Source of the DNA: Cephalopachus bancanus
Lineage: Eukaryota; Chordata; Mammalia; Primates; Tarsiidae
NCBI GenBank assembly: GCA_027257055.1
Contig: JAPVLO010000400.1
Coordinates: 372,001 to 436,000 of the forward strand
Length of the DNA: 64,000 nucleotides
Reading direction: 5' to 3'
Shown in pieces: positions 52,831-64,000 of the stretch (the stretch's first letter is position 1; the number at the start of each line of letters is the position of its first letter). The position numbers and the translations under genes are program-made. The notes beneath the pieces were generated by a model, which saw only the letters and a list, made by a program, of their open reading frames with translations, ran no database searches and was not told the origin of the DNA.

Positions 52831-53025
52831 GCTGTTCAACAGAATGTCCTACAGTGATGGAAATGTTCAGATGTGCTGTCCAACACAACATCCTGTAGCT
52901 TCATACGGTTTTAAACACTTGAAAGATAGCCAGGGTGACCGCAAAACTGAGTTTTTAAATTTTTATTTAATTAAATTTAAATAGTAATATGTGGCTAGTG
53001 GGTGCCATTCAGGGAAGTACAGATT
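52830..53025. mobile_element. Probable hAT-type MER element
   Basis: GAGCTGTTCAACAGAATGTC, GATGTGCTGTCCAACACAAC and ATATGTGGCTAGTGGGTGCC are words of a common non-autonomous hAT element. I am not certain which one. Confidence 0.5.
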
Positions 53026-53329
53026 TAGGTCTTGGCAAAGCCTTGTGGAATATGGAAGCATTTTCCAAAGTGCTACATAAAATGGGCCCCTTTGCTGTGA
53101 CTGTTCTATATTTAATGTTATGGTTACTTTCTATGGCGTGTGATTTTTTTGATTTACTGTAGCACTATGACATTTTCATTTAGAATAAATGTTAGTGACT
53201 AAACAAATTAAGTTGATCTGGTAGTATGGAGATAGGACAAAAATTTCTGCTTACATTTTTCAAGTTGTAGAATGTACAGGCTATTTATGTATGACATTGG
53301 AATTTTATTTTAAAGCAAAAGTAATGGGA

Positions 53330-53640
53330 ATAATAAAATGATACGGCATTCAATCACATCAAGAAAGGCAAGCATAAGAGAAGAAGGAATATAAGACAGG
53401 TGACAAGGAACACATGGATGTAAGACCAATATTCATAAGTTACATTAAATGAAAATAGATTCAGTATCCATTTAAAAGGCAAAAATTACCAAACTGCAGA
53501 AAAACAACAACATATTGCTTATGAGATTAACCTAAAACATAAGTTAGCAAAATTTTGAAAGTAAAAGGATGGAAAAAGATACACCATGTGCATATCAAGA
53601 GAAAGCTATGTTGGTATTAATTATCCCTGCATATTTCATA
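53330..53640 (+). mobile_element. Old L1 ORF2 fragment (sense)
   Basis: Resembles the early part of ORF2 in old L1s: AATAGATTCAGTATCCATTT, AAAAGGATGGAAAAAGATAC followed by ACCATGTGCATATCAAG. No intact frame. Confidence 0.55.
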
Positions 53641-54850
53641 TTTATTGCTATGGTGGTTGCCAAATGGTGATTTTCTAATTTCATCTACATTTTTTGGAAT
53701 TCTGCTTTAAGAAACAGTTCTCTCTACCTATTCCCTCTTCATTTATTTATATCAGTATGAACACATTCCTATTTTATTTCTTTTATTTCTCAGGTTATAA
53801 TTCATTACTTCCATTTATTGCTTAAAATGTCCAAGTTTTGTGAATATAACTTCTGTATGTGTGACAGTTCCAACATTTAGTGCCAATTCAGGATCTGTTT
53901 CTATTGCATGTTGTTTCTCTTTCATGTTCTCTACTCTTGGACTTAGTTATCTTTAATTACATGCCAATATTTTGTTTGCAAAGTTGTAAACAACGAAAAA
54001 ATTGATATCTAAGATGCTCTTACCCAGAGACAAGTTTTGTTTGCTTCTGCCAGGTGCCTGGAGTCACTATCCAGTGTCTGAGAACATCTTCATCTGGTTT
54101 TAGGAACTGAGATCATCTGGGTCACCCAGATTAAATAAATCTAGGCTATAGATTATGTATGGGCACTTCTGGCTCACCATCATTCCCAGGGTTCAGACGT
54201 GGGGGTCTAGATCAAAAGTGCAGGGGCTCATAAGAGCTTCCACCCTTGGTAGATCTTGTGTGCCAGTCTTTTCTGCCTTCCCCAAAAGGACATCACAACT
54301 TCTAATCAGCCCCTCAGTCTCTTTTCCAGATTTTTAAATGTTACCTAGGCAAAATTGATCCCAAATGTCAGACTCACTCCTGGATTTCCGTCTCCTCCTG
54401 AATCTTGGCACAAGAACTTTCATCCTACTAGGTTTTCAATGTTCAAGCAGAATTGTTTAAATAAATGTTTTGTGCATCTTCTCTAGTTCTCCTTAGTGTG
54501 AGAGTTGGTCTGAAATTCTAGTCTCCGATTGCCAGAAGAACACATTGCATTTTTCCTTCGTTTCATTTGGTTTGCATTTCTCCCCTTTGTTTTCTGTGTT
54601 TCACTTAGTTTTCCACAGTGTGTATTATTTTCTGTACCTTCTTTTCTTGAGCTCATGTTTTTTTCTTATCATCTGTTCCTTGACTGCTTGCAATTGGTGG
54701 AATTTCTTTAATGGATGCAATTGAATCACTAGATTTTAATATTCATGATGAAATGTTTTCATTGGTTCTGCAAAGTTCAGGTGGTGAGTATTGTATATCT
54801 TAATATTTGCTATTTTCTCTTATAATTTGGGGGGTTTCATTGTTGCTGTT
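53641..54850. other. Intergenic, probably old repeat debris
   Basis: Some phrases (TGCCAAATGGTGATTTTCTA, TTTATTTATATCAGTATGAA) are familiar from mammalian repeats, but I cannot name the element. No gene is supported. Confidence 0.4.
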
Positions 54851-54968
54851 TCTGTAGAGACAAGGTCTATGTTGCCCAGGCTGGTCTTGAACTCCTGGCC
54901 TCAAGTGATCCTCTCGCCTCCGCCTCCCAAATTGCCAGGATTACAGGCATTAGCCACCACACCCGACC
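54851..54968 (-). mobile_element. Alu left-arm fragment/monomer
   Basis: Antisense: GTAGAGACAAGGTCTATGTT, CCCAGGCTGGTCTTGAACTC, TACAGGCATTAGCCACCAC. Only about 118 bp. Confidence 0.85.
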
Positions 54969-56030
54969 CATCATATAGTATTTTTTTCAATAGTATATTT
55001 GTATCAGCCTTATGGCCATTCATTTTCTTGATTACTCAGTTCTGAGTAATCTGTAGTACCATTGTTTACAGGGGCCATGGTAGCCTTCCAGACTGTATGT
55101 CTTCCCTTCAGGTGTGCTGCTTCATGTAAACGTGGCTCCTTCCTGGTAACCTGTGTCGGCAGCCCTGCCTCCTTTCCTGAACCAAGCCGGATGCAGGAGG
55201 GCCTCCACACAATTTTGTGGATCAATTTTGCCTGGGTAACATTTAAAAATCTGGAAAATCTGTTTGTTCTCTGCCCCTAATTGTTATAAACAAGAGGCAT
55301 AGCTTTTGCTTTTCGTAGGAAACCCCAGCATAAAAGTGGTATTTTCTGCTGAGGGTTACTACTACCGGGTCCCTCTTAACCCTCTTCTCTCACTTTCTCC
55401 CCACAGTCTTTCTGTTAAATCTCAGCTCTTTTCACAGCCTTTATGTCTATTTTAACATCTGAAGATGATGTCTGTCTCCTAAGTTCTCTGCAATAAACTG
55501 TATGGAGGTTTTTAGTCTTTTTGTTGCTTGTGTTCAATGTATAGGGGAAAAATGGGGAAGAGATTTATGCAGTTTGAAGTCCTCTCCAAACTAAAATTTA
55601 ATCCAATGGTCACTAATTCTCAGTCTGTGTAGTTTCATCAGGATCCATTCAAGACGAACATCCATGATAGATTAATACTTGGGATTATGGTATCAAAATA
55701 GACCAAACAAATGTGATTTATGAAATAAATACTATTTTATTTAGCATCAAATGTACTTACTTGATGTTATCCTAGTAGGTAGGAATCATCTCTCTGTTCC
55801 CTTTTCATACTGTATAGTATGGCTACCTCTAAAAGCAAAGGAGGCTGGGAAATTGAGTATTTAGATTTGCTAGCTCCTATATTACAAATCACCAGAGGAA
55901 ATGAGGGTTGGATATAGGTGTTAGGTTTGCCAACCAACCAATAGTGTCTTCCATAATTTCAGTAAGGAGAAACAATGGTACTAGTTAAGGCCTGTTGGTG
56001 CAAACTTCATAAGTCTGAATAGTAGTCCAG
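54969..56030. other. Intergenic, no recognised element
   Basis: Slightly more GC-rich at about 55070-55210. The short frames here lack coding character. Nothing supported. Confidence 0.45.
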
Positions 56031-56034
56031 AAGC

Positions 56035-56160
56035 CAGAACAATGGGTTCCAATTCTAATGTGGCAGAAAACTGGCAGTATGACCTTCAGCAAGCCATTGT
56101 ACCTTGGCATCCTCATTTTTCAAGTAAGCAGATGATGGAGGATCACAAGATTTAAACAGA
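56035..56160 (+). mobile_element. MIR fragment
   Basis: Sense MIR core: GTATGACCTTCAGCAAGCCA, TTGGCATCCTCATTTTTCAA. Confidence 0.6.
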
Positions 56161-57014
56161 AAGCTGACATAACAATAGTTCAGAGACATGTCAAAGATGT
56201 AGGAGTTTGCTTATGAGACGCCAAGAGCACCATTTAGAGTACAGAGTAGGAAAAGGTCTCATTTATCAGTGAGAGTGAGGGATATAGGACAGGATTTTGA
56301 CTAAGGATGTAGTGTGTGTGTGTGTGTGTGTTGTTGTTGTTCATAAAATTAAGGGCTCTCTCTGTGGGCTGAACTTGAGGACCTCATTCCAATGAGTAGA
56401 ATATGGTAGAGGTGAAGGTATGCGGCTTCTGATCTTAGTTCAAAAAAGATGTTGCAGCGTCTTTCTTACTTGCTGTCTTGGAACACTAACTCTGGGGAAA
56501 GCCCAGCTGCCTGGTACTGAGAACATTTCAAACTTCCCCTTGGACTACATGTGGTGAGAGATCAACACCTCCTGCCAACAGTCATGGAGTGAGCCATCAT
56601 AGACCATCCTCTATCCCCAGTCTTTAGCTTGTTTTTTAGCTTGTTTTTTGAACTGAATGTGTTCCTGTGTCAGAAAAGTAAAGGATATGACATTTAAATC
56701 ACATTTTTTTACATCTGTGTGTCTATGTGTTAGCTTCAAAATAAGCTGAATCTAAAGGATAGCCGGGATTTGATGGTTATTGGAATATAACTTGGACATC
56801 TTCCCATGTGCATCCCTCAATAAACTCCAACTGGCATATAAACTCTAATCAGCAGCAGAATTCTTATGTAGGTGCGGCAATAGCCAAGAAAACTGGGTCA
56901 ACTAAAAGTCTATTCAAGTTCATAGACAAGCACGTAACATGGCTGTGTAAACTGTAAAGTGCCGTGTAAATGCAAGACAACCTGCAGCCATCATTTGCAT
57001 CTTACCAGTTCTTT

Positions 57015-57380
57015 ATAGAGAAGTAGTATAGGCTGAATTGTGTCCCCAGAATTCACATGTTGAGGTTCTAACCCCCAGCACCTCACAAAGTAACTGTGTT
57101 TGGAGATAAGGCCTTTAAGAAGGTTATTAAAACGAGGTCATTAGGGTGGGCCCTAACCAATGTGACTGGTGTCCTAATAAGAAAGAGACACCAGGGGGAC
57201 AACCATGTGAAGATGCAGTAAGAGGGCTGTCCCCCGCAAGCCAAGGAGAGAGTCCTCAAAGGAAGCCCTGTAGCACCTTGATCTCGAACTACCAGCCTCC
57301 AGAACTGTAGAAAATAAATTTCTGCTGTTTAAGCCACCCAGTCTGTGGCATCTTGTTACAGAAGCTCTAGAAAACTAACG
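57015..57380 (+). mobile_element. ERVL-MaLR solo LTR (MST/MLT-like)
   Basis: A complete-looking old LTR: GGCTGAATTGTGTCCCCAGA at the start, GGGTGGGCCCTAACCAATGT, a TATA-poor middle, AAATAAATTTCTGCTGTTTA as poly(A) signal region, and GCCACCCAGTCTGTGGCATC near the end. No internal viral genes are adjacent. Confidence 0.85.
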
Positions 57381-57807
57381 CAGGTGGCTTGTATTGCTGT
57401 CACCTCTCCAATTTGTATATTCCCACAGCCACAGTTTGAGTATAGGTTTGCACCATTTTGTCTTAATACTGCCAACATAAGATTTTGTATTAAACATTAT
57501 AAATCGCACTCAATACATAGCCTTTAGATAAACCACACCACAATCTAGCTACAATTAATTTAACCCAACAGTAGTTCATTCTTGCATAATAAATGACTTA
57601 CAGCAAATACCCTTTCATTTGTGTAAGGATATCTCCTTAGCACTTGCAGGCAGGAAGTAGAGGATTACACCTTACTTTTGACTATAAATTGTGATAAAAA
57701 GCCTCAGGAGAATTGTATGAATATGAATAATAATTCTGATTTTAAAGTACATTGAGTTTGGAAATTAACAAAAAGCATCAGAATGATACAAAAATGCTTG
57801 TTTTTAA

Positions 57808-58024
57808 ATTTTTTTTTAAGTTGGAGCTGGAGTGCAATGGCACGCTCATGGCCACCGCAGCCTCAATCTGCTGGGCTCAGGCGATCCTTCCACCTCAGCC
57901 TTCCAAGTAACTGGAACTACAGGCGTGTGCTACCACACCTGGCTAATTTTTTTTGACTTATTGTAGAGATGAGGTCTCACCAAGTTGGCAAGGCTTGTCT
58001 CGAATCCCTGGACTCAGACAATCT
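57808..58024 (-). mobile_element. Alu-type SINE, 5' part shortened
   Basis: Antisense: GCCACCGCAGCCTCAATCTG, CTTCCAAGTAACTGGAACTA, GAGGTCTCACCAAGTTGGCA. It ends within the left arm. Confidence 0.88.
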
Positions 58025-58182
58025 AGATCTCATGAAGTCTTCATCTGAACCATGCAAGAGCCTCTTGGTTGCTGCTTACTGCTTAGACACCTTCCTCAGC
58101 CCCATCTTCCTAATCCATTCTCTGTACTGCTCCCAGAGTATTCCCTCTCAATTAATACAGTATGCTCAACCTGGTTTCTAGC

Positions 58183-58270
58183 CGGGGTCCTGCTATTATC
58201 AAGTTATATAAACTTAAGCCAATCCCTTAGGCTCTGTGTCACTTTCTCAACCTATAAAGTAAGGGGTTGG
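58183..58270 (+). mobile_element. MIR fragment
   Basis: Sense MIR core: TATATAAACTTAAGCCAATC, GGCTCTGTGTCACTTTCTCA. Weakly preserved. Confidence 0.5.
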
Positions 58271-58299
58271 GTTGTATCTTGTTTTAAGTTTTCAGGACA

Positions 58300-58830
58300 T
58301 TCTCTGTCACCCCTCTGCTTAAAAATCTGTGGATGCTTCATGGGATGAAGTCCAAACATATTGTCTTTCACAATCTCACTTAAAAACAGACCTTCTAGTC
58401 ACATCTTCATTCCATGAGGACGTATCTTTCTCCTTATACCTAATAGACCTCATGGCTTCATGCACTTGTCTATCTTCTGTGAGAGGCTTAGCATCTTAGG
58501 TATTTCATCTCATCCAACTTTTTGTGTCCAGGGTAGGGCAAACTGCCGGGCACACTAGTAGTTTCTTTATAAATGTAGGATATTGCTTCTTCTGCCTTGA
58601 AGACTGCCTCCTGCTCACCATCTCCAGCCCTCCAATGCCTCCTTCACCTATAAATTTGTATTTATCCTTCAGATACATTCAAATGGCACTTTTCCAATGA
58701 AACTTTTCTTATTCCACATTAACTGTACTCTTCCGCACTTTGTTTTCTGTTTGTTGTAGCATGCCTCTATGGTACATTATATTATTACAGTCTCTATCTG
58801 CGATATCACATCTGCTATATTTAGGCTCTA
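58300..58830 (+). mobile_element. L2 LINE fragment
   Basis: Sense L2 order: GGATGAAGTCCAAACATATT, CAATCTCACTTAAAAACAG, AGATACATTCAAATGGCAC, GAAACTTTTCTTATTCCACA. Confidence 0.65.
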
Positions 58831-58849
58831 GGAGTTGTATAGGTGTTGA

Positions 58850-60030
58850 TAAAATTAAATTTAAAAAAAAAACCTAAGACTAATTTAACAGAGCTGAATT
58901 GAGCAAAGAATGATTCACACATCAGGCAGCCTCCCAAACCAGAGTAGGCTGACAGAGACTGAAGCGCAGCCAGGTGGTGGAAGATTTATGAACAGAAAAG
59001 GGTAAGGGAAGTACGGAAAATGGAAGTGAGGTTCAGAAACAACTGGATTGGTTACAGCTCAGAACTGGCCTTATTTGAACCAGGTATGAACAGTTGACTG
59101 CCTCTGAATGGGAAAACTCAGTAATTGGCACAGGAGTAGGTTAGTCTGTTGACACATCCAGCCGGGTTACAGTTCACTGTGTGAAAGGTTACAGAGAAAC
59201 CTCTAAGTTGAACCAAAATATGCAAGGGGGCAGCTTTGGGCTAAGCTTAGTTTAGCAATTCCCCTCTTTGGGTCATCCTCTCAATTTTGAGATAGACCAA
59301 AACTGTAGGCATTGATGTCTTTCTGTCACTATTGTAAATATACTTATTTGGTCCTCAAACCCAAGAACAGTGGATTTTGTAAGTTTGAACAAGGAATTCA
59401 AGTAATTATTTTGTACGGGTTATAGTAGAAGGGAACTCCTTGTGCTGGAATCTTCTGTTTACAGGAGAAAACCCAAAGTTCATCTGTTTGAGGACCTATC
59501 TACTTTCTTAAAGTCCCATTTGATTATGTCACATTTAGCATAAGTGACTCCATTTTGGTTTGGTCTGGTCTGTTGGGGCTTAGTGCACAAGCTCAGTCTA
59601 AAACAATGACCTCCCATAATTTTATTTATAAGTTCCTCCCTTTTGGTCACATTCTCAAATCCTAGGGCTTTAGTGCCACTCTCAGTTACCATCATTTTGG
59701 GGTTCTGATCTCAGCGCGGTATTCATAGATTATAGTGTCTTCATGGTCACTCATTTATTTGAGTTTTTGTTGATCCGTTGAAAACAGACCACTTGACCTT
59801 CTACAGATGGCAACGTGCAAACATTTAAAACTTTTAAAAGGATACAGTGTGCCAAGAAAGAATACAGTGTACTTGAAAGAAAGAGACCTATCAAGTAATG
59901 CCCATCCAGAAGAGTAAAGGCTTCCTGGCCATGATTTCTTTAACCTATGAAGTAGGTTAAGAGGAGTGGACCAGTGTTCTATTTGTGACTGATTATGGAG
60001 CAACAAAAGTACCATTAAGATATCTCACAC
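58850..60030. repeat. Interspersed repeat, family not named
   Basis: Phrases such as GATTCACACATCAGGCAGCC, GGATTGGTTACAGCTCAGAA and CATCCAGCCGGGTTACAGTT are familiar from a mammalian repeat, possibly old L1 5' sequence. I cannot name it firmly. Confidence 0.5.
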
Positions 60031-60320
60031 AGCCGGGCTTGGTGACTCAGCCTATAATCCCAGCACTTTGAGACGCCTAGGTGAGTGGATTGCCTGAGTC
60101 CTCAGGTTTAAGACCAGCCTGGGCAACTTGGTGTGGGCTCATCTCTACAATAAATTAAAAATTAGCCGGGCTTGGTAGCATGCGCCTGTAGTTCCAGCAA
60201 CTTGGAAGACTGAGGCAGAAGGATCTCCAGACCCAGCAGGTCAACACTGGGGTGGTCGTGAGTGTGCCACTGCACTCCAACATGGGCAACTGAGACTCCA
60301 ACTCAAAAAAAAAAAAAAAA
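60031..60320 (+). mobile_element. Strepsirrhine-type Alu SINE
   Basis: Sense: AGCCGGGCTTGGTGACTCAG, CTGGGCAACTTGGTGTGGGC, GGTCGTGAGTGTGCCACTGC, with a 16-base A-tail. An older copy: the right-arm hairpin is not perfect. Confidence 0.93.
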
Positions 60321-60966
60321 CACCTCACCCACATTGCCTTTCATCTTCCATCTACCAAGGCATAAGGTTGTCCATGTATAAATCTGGCTATGAAATTCTC
60401 TACAAATAAAGGCATATCCCATGAGTTCACACAAGAGAAACCTCATTTTCAATTCTTATGGAAGCATAAGCAAAAATTGAGAGATAAGAGTCTCTCATCT
60501 TCATCCGTGATCTTGGGGGGAAAAAGCTGTTCACATCCAAATGCTGCCTGCTTCTGGGGAGAAACTTCCTTGGTTAGCTTTACCTTAGGGTCTCCAATGA
60601 GTATACAGTTCCAAAAGTCTGGAGGACCTAAGGTTCAAGTTTCCAGAGTTATATTGCAGTGTAGGTTGCAAAGGCAGTCTTTCTCTGATGTTCTCAGAAG
60701 ATCCAATCTCCAGGTTCTAGATTGTGGAGGATTTGGTTGTTCTCAGTCAGTGGACCATGAAAAGTTTTCTTTACCTAGTGAAAATGCACATTAGCATAGT
60801 GCATGAAAGCCTTGCAGCATTTAGTTATATCAGAGTTTAGCAGTGGAAGATATGTGAAGTATTAGGTACCTAGGCCTTCTATAAGCTATCAGGTGTTATA
60901 GAGATTTAGTTGTAGAGGAAAAATAGCCTCCCCTATTTAATAAGGGGTCAACCTATGTTTTCCACT

Positions 60967-61305
60967 AGAAATGGATCTGACTGGCCGGGTTTGGTGGCTC
61001 AGCCTGTAATCCCAGCACTTTGGGAGGCCAAGGTGAATAGATTGCCTGAGCCTGTGAGTTAGAGACAAGTCGGGGCAACTTGGCGAGGTCTCATCTCTAC
61101 AATAGATAAAAAATTAGCCAGGCATGGTACTATATGCTTGTAGTTCCAGTTACTTGGAAGGCTGAGGTGGAAGGCTCACCAGAGCTCAGCCAGTTGATGC
61201 TGGGGTGGCCATGAGCATGCCACTCACCGCACTACAACCTGGGTGACAGTGAGAATCCAACTCAAAAAATAAAAAAATAAAAAGGGAAAAGAAATGGATC
61301 TGACT
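60967..61305 (+). mobile_element. Strepsirrhine-type Alu SINE with perfect TSD
   Basis: The body is 60983-61289. The 16-bp duplication AGAAATGGATCTGACT lies at 60967-60982 and 61290-61305. Left arm undeleted. Confidence 0.96.
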
Positions 61306-61365
61306 GTCATCAATCTGCAATACATTTAACCAAGGCAATTCAGTCAATTCAGTTTGCTTTGCCTA

Positions 61366-61718
61366 AGCTACTGTATTTGTTTTTTTGTTTGTTTGGTTGG
61401 TTGGGTTTGGTTTTTTTTTTTTTTTTTTTTAGTTGGAGTCTCAGTCTGTCGCCCAGACTGGAGTGCAGTGGCCATTCCCGACCACCGCAGCCTCGACCTG
61501 CTGGGCTCCAGTGATCCTTCCGCCTCAGCCTGCCAAGTAGCTGGAACTATAGGCACACGCTACCATGCCCAGCTAATTTTTGATTTATTGTAGAGATGAG
61601 GTCTCGCCTGCCCAGACAGGTCTTGAACCCACGGGCTCAGGCAATCCACTCACCTCAGCCTCCCAAAGGCGCGGGATTACAGGCTGAGCCACCGAACACG
61701 GCTAGCTACTGTATTTTT
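61366..61718 (-). mobile_element. Strepsirrhine-type Alu SINE with TSD
   Basis: The body is about 61381-61703, antisense, with a 20-base T-run at 61412-61431. AGCTACTGTATTTGT (61366-61380) and AGCTACTGTATTTTT (61704-61718) are the duplications. Carries the 4-nt left-arm deletion. Confidence 0.94.
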
Positions 61719-61732
61719 AACAACTTATTTAA

Positions 61733-62049
<317 letters not shown>

Positions 62050-62338
62050 AACTTATTCAGTGAAACAAGTACCTCTATCATTGGAGATTTCTCCAGGAAT
62101 GTCCCATGAGAAAAGCAACCTTTGAGCTACTGTTATAACACCAGCCCCCTTGCATGGAAAGCTTCTATACATCTAGAAAATATGCACTAAAAATGACAGT
62201 TGAATGAGCTCTCTCTATAAATGTTTAGATGGCCCATCAGGTAGCAGATGTGTACCTAAAGTTTCGATTATTTCCCAGGAATATGAGTTGACAAGCCATA
62301 CACTGGCCAAAATCTGTGTTGGTAATTTAGAACAGTCA

Positions 62339-62339
<1 letters not shown>

Positions 62340-62388
<49 letters not shown>

Positions 62389-62397
62389 ACACACACA
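62340..62397. repeat. (CA)n microsatellite
   Basis: About 29 CA units with one TA interruption. Confidence 0.97.
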
Positions 62398-62656
62398 TAT
62401 TTGGTGTGGATCATTCTCTCTCTTCCATGATGAGTTATGCAATGCAGAGCTTTTAACATTGGAAGGTTTAAGGACCCAGGAAGGGCCAGGTGTCCATCTA
62501 GGCTCTCCAAGAGTCCATGCTTAATATTGAACTTGTATCCTCTTAAATACCCATTTTGATTCTCCAGTTTAGGTGATTAACACTATTCAGTAGATAGGTT
62601 GTCACAGGTAATTTGACTTAGATCACAGAGTTCATTCAAATTGCATATCCAAACAA

Positions 62657-62957
62657 ATTTTTTTTTTGAGTTGAAGTCTCTCTCACTCTTGTCGCCCAGG
62701 CTGGAGTGCAGTGGCACACTCACGGCCACCGCAGCCTTGACCTGCTGGGCTCAGGCAATCCTTCTGCCTTAGCCTTGCAAGTAGCTGGAACTACAGATGC
62801 ATGCCACCGTGCCCGGTTAGTACTTTTTAAAATTTATTGTAGAGACGAGGTCTTGCTAAGTTGCCCAAGCTGGACTCAAACCTTTTGGCTGGAGCAATCC
62901 TCTCACTTTCACCTCCCAAAGTGCTGGAATTACAGGCATGAGCCACCATGTCCAGTC
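62657..62957 (-). mobile_element. Alu-type SINE
   Basis: Antisense: TTGTCGCCCAGGCTGGAGTG, GCCACCGCAGCCTTGACCTG, GAGGTCTTGCTAAGTTGCCC. Undeleted left arm. Confidence 0.92.
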
Positions 62958-63163
62958 AACAATTTTAATACTGGCTGATTTAGCATGAAAATCTGGCAAA
63001 GTATTTTCTTGATATTCAGTTTTTCTCCCACTTGGGTTAGCAGTTTTATAAACCAGTTAGTCTCTTCATTAGAGTTCTAGGGATTTTTACCCTGTCCAAA
63101 TGATATGATCCTAAAGTTATCAGAAACCTGTTTTTGTTTGTTTGTTTGTTTGCTTTGTTTTTA

Positions 63164-63469
63164 ACAGTGCCTTTTTTTTTTTTTTTTTTTTTTAGTTGGA
63201 GTCTCACTCTGTCGCCCAGACTGGAGTGCAGTGGCCGCTCCCGCAGCCTCGGCCTGCTGGGCTCCGGCGATACTTCCGCCTCAGCCTTCCAAGTAGCTGG
63301 AATTACAGGTATGAGCCACCACGCCCGGCTGATTTTTTGATTTATTGTAGAGATGAGGTCTCGCTGCCCGGGTGGGTCTCGAACTCGTGGGCTCAGGCAA
63401 TTCACTCACCTCAGCCTCCCAAAGGCGCGGGATTACAGGCTGAGCCACCGAGCCCGGCACAGTGCTTTT
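63164..63469 (-). mobile_element. Young strepsirrhine-type Alu SINE with TSD
   Basis: Antisense, T-run at 63172-63193. ACAGTGCCTTTT before and ACAGTGCTTTT after are the duplications. Deleted left-arm subtype (GGTCTCGCTGCCC). The right arm has also lost the part that forms one hairpin strand (CCGCTCCCGCAGCC). Confidence 0.93.
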
Positions 63470-64000
63470 AATAGTCAAGGTCTTTTCCATCATTTTCATG
63501 AACCTCCTTGAAAACACAATATTCTAGGACTTTGCAGAGTTTTCAGAAACTGCATCCGAATTAAGCAATTAACTGTGGAAAAGACTTAAAATGGTCATAA
63601 AGACACAAATGACAAAGAAATTTGGTTATTTCTGTGGCCTATAATAATTTAACATAACTGTAATTATGAGTGATCAAATACCCAGGCATAAAAAAATTTT
63701 AGGAATCCCACATAATATTAGAACATATATTAATGAAATATCAATTAAAATATAACCTGAAGTTTAAACAGCATTTCTTATTTGACAATGCTTCCCGTGT
63801 AATTTAACATATCAAATAATCCTGTTTATCTCTCTTTTAAATGCTGCAGGGATCCTCTGTAACATCCTGAAGTTAGAGGTCAAAAAAAGACTTAATCTTG
63901 AAATTTGATTTTGGGAAGCCTGTCAAACATGTCAAAGGTTTAAAACACTTGGTCAAAGTAGGATCACGAGTCACTGTAAAGTAATACTCACTCATTTAGC
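63470..64000. other. Intergenic end of the window
   Basis: AT-rich sequence, perhaps continuing the unnamed repeat that the SINE cluster interrupts. No gene is supported. Confidence 0.4.

Noticed and set aside
60390..60794. 134-residue + strand frame in the intergenic region
   Set aside because: The sequence looks like part of an old repeat. The protein has no recognisable domain and codon use is unremarkable.

Overview
The window is mammalian nuclear DNA and almost certainly comes from a primate outside the monkeys and apes. Most of it is the 3' part of ZC3H13 (zinc finger CCCH-type containing 13, also KIAA0853) on the + strand. Twelve exons, each bounded by AG/GT, can be read from 1603 to the stop codon at 49265-49267. 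Together they encode about 1415 residues of the Arg/Glu/Asp/Ser-rich protein that bridges WTAP/VIRMA/HAKAI and RBM15 in the nuclear m6A writer complex. The first coding exons, including the CCCH zinc finger, lie upstream of the window. The reading frame is intact across all twelve exons, so this is the functional gene and not a retrocopy.

The organism is inferred from the SINEs. There are 24 Alu-type copies. The youngest, several with perfect or near-perfect target-site duplications, share a form unlike human Alu: the left end reads GGCTCAGCCTGTAATCCCGC, the middle CAATAAATCAAAAAATCAGC, and the right arm carries GTGGCCGGGAGCGGCCAC. That points to a strepsirrhine (lemur, loris or galago). I cannot decide which.

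Layout. 1-1602: intron with a CA repeat. 1603-11143: two exons (low-complexity and SR-like) around old L1, Tigger, MER20, L2/MIR and SINE insertions. 12.7-19.0 kb: a nearly full-length, broken, antisense L1 with a SINE nested in it. 19.7-26.2 kb: two exons separated by old L1 debris. 31.0-31.6 kb: a strikingly purine-rich exon encoding the main RE/RD repeat. 35.4-38.3 kb: three exons, including the largest (1212 bp). 41.4-49.9 kb: four exons encoding the conserved C-terminal region, then the stop, the 3' UTR and one clear poly(A) signal at 49886. 49.9-64 kb: intergenic DNA with no gene I can support, containing L2, MIR, a MaLR LTR, L1 pieces and a dense SINE cluster at 60.0-63.5 kb. In human the next gene on this side is, as I recall, SIAH3.

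I found no undescribed biological system. The points worth a second look are local: a tandem NAGNAG acceptor, a young SINE beside a splice donor, an antisense L1 whose 5' region faces the next exon, a run of frame-preserving exons, the multi-frame purine tract, and signs of SINE subfamily evolution (small diagnostic deletions and a newly perfect hairpin).
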